Positions 63,592 to 64,000 of a stretch of DNA of 64,000 bases are shown one piece after another (the first letter of the stretch is position 1; every line of letters begins with the position of its first letter). The stretch spans positions 216,376 through 280,375 of the forward strand of contig NZ_CP022463.1 of NCBI RefSeq assembly GCF_002224485.1. Direction: 5' to 3'. The DNA comes from Sinomonas sp. R1AF57. GTDB lineage: Bacteria > Actinomycetota > Actinomycetes > Actinomycetales > Micrococcaceae. A program made the translations under genes and the position numbers. Under the pieces are notes generated by a model, which saw only the letters and a list, made by a program, of their open reading frames with translations, did not search any database and was not told the origin of the DNA.

Positions 63592-63816
63592 ATGTCCGGT
63601 GAGAGTGCCGCCCGGAGGTTCATGCACGCCACGGGGAAGCTGCGCGCCATCTTCGGGCCGGCGCATGTGAGCTCCATGACGCACGAGATGACCGAGGAGA
63701 ACAAGCAGCTCCTGGTCCAGCGCGAGGCGGAGGCCCAGCAGTGGGAGACCGTGACCCGCCCCGACGGCAGCACCTACGTGGTCCCCAAGGACCCCACCGA
63801 CCGCTCGCTGCGCTGA
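63592..63816 (+). CDS. Small hypothetical protein, likely target of the OhrR-like regulator
   Basis: I do not recognise this 74-residue protein. It begins ARRFMHATGKLRAIFGPA and ends WETVTRPDGSTYVVPKDP. No signal peptide or membrane segment is present. The stretch FMHATGKLRAIFGPA resembles FFHAADRAAAIWGP of the gene at 63928, so the two belong to one small family. GAAGGGAG lies 8 bases before the ATG. It is divergent from the OhrR-like gene and shares its operator. Confidence 0.6.
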   Translation: MSGESAARRFMHATGKLRAIFGPAHVSSMTHEMTEENKQLLVQREAEAQQWETVTRPDGSTYVVPKDPTDRSLR

Positions 63817-63927
63817 CCCCAGGCGCGCTCGGGCCCGCGCGGTCGGAGGCCTTCGGCAGCGTGCTCAGCCCTGAGAGCCAGAGCACACCCGGGCGTACAA
63901 TGGCGCGTACCGGAAGGGGGTGATGAG

Positions 63928-64000
63928 ATGCCCCGCACGCACAAGGCCATGGACAGGTTCTTCCACGCGGCGGACCGTGCCGCCGCGATCTGGGGTCCTG
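63928..64000 (+). CDS. Small protein related to the preceding gene, cut by the window end
   Basis: Only the first 24 codons are visible: MPRTHKAMDRFFHAADRAAA and then IWGP. The match of FFHAADRAAAIWGP to FMHATGKLRAIFGPA upstream suggests a paralogue. TACAAT at 63896-63901 is a good -10, and GGAAGGGGGTGATG supplies a ribosome site. The rest lies outside the window. Confidence 0.5.
   Translation, partial: MPRTHKAMDRFFHAADRAAAIWGP

Overview
The window is GC-rich actinobacterial chromosome, best matched by the Micrococcaceae (Arthrobacter/Sinomonas-like). The reasons are the very high GC and third-position GC, purS-purQ-purL gene order, two classes of actinobacterial SAM riboswitch, an MptB-type mannosyltransferase, many -10 hexamers of the TAnnnT type placed only 5-8 bp before start codons, and many ATGA/GTGA translational overlaps. 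No tRNA, rRNA, CRISPR array, insertion sequence or phage gene was seen. The assignment to family is inference from gene content, not from a marker gene.

Layout. 1-5430: tail of an aldose epimerase, then a ROK regulator divergent from xylA-xylB-alditol (xylitol) oxidase, a pentose/pentitol module. 5453-13839: a MarR regulator divergent from an SDR, amidohydrolase, acyl-CoA dehydrogenase, MaoC hydratase, MHS transporter and CoA ligase. This gene set matches the phd/cou phenylpropanoid side-chain degradation clusters of Corynebacterium and Rhodococcus. 13840-19559: DUF1206 membrane protein, purA with a structured leader, an ECF sigma factor with a membrane partner, and small housekeeping genes. 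19658-21061: an aldehyde dehydrogenase.

21177-36291 holds a sulfur-scavenging block. A SAM-I riboswitch precedes sfnG, O-acetylhomoserine sulfhydrylase and a CoA-binding protein, with an SfnB/DszC-like flavoprotein divergent. Further on, a second SAM-I riboswitch precedes ssuB-ssuA-ssuC-acs. Back to back with it, a SAM-IV riboswitch precedes a flavin reductase. The likely logic is uptake and oxidation of sulfonates/sulfones with reduced FMN, capture of sulfur on O-acetylhomoserine, and recycling of the released acetate by Acs, all shut off when SAM is plentiful. Between the two halves lie a DUF5937 regulator, an alpha/beta hydrolase, a beta-lactamase-like lipoprotein lacking the catalytic Ser and Lys, and an NADPH:FMN reductase under two tandem operators.

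36383-50884: DUF2236 oxygenase, a winged-helix/nuclease-fold protein, DUF503, a PAP2-LssY membrane protein with altered catalytic residues, an AraC-VOC-DUF1801 operon, a secreted alpha-amylase with three X25 modules, an alcohol dehydrogenase, purSQL and YchJ. 50986-64000: DUF1540 protein, a secreted S8 protease, three GT-C glycosyltransferases (MptB plus a tandem pair), a PhoD phosphatase behind a PHO box, an SSI-like protease inhibitor with an OhrR-like regulator, and two related small proteins at the right edge.

The most unusual features are two families of intergenic palindromes. One family, in three copies, supplies the stop codon and last codons (T-A-P-stop) of three unrelated genes. Others are the side-by-side SAM-I and SAM-IV switches, an in-frame 24-bp repeat inside acs, and a possible pseudoknot leader before purA.
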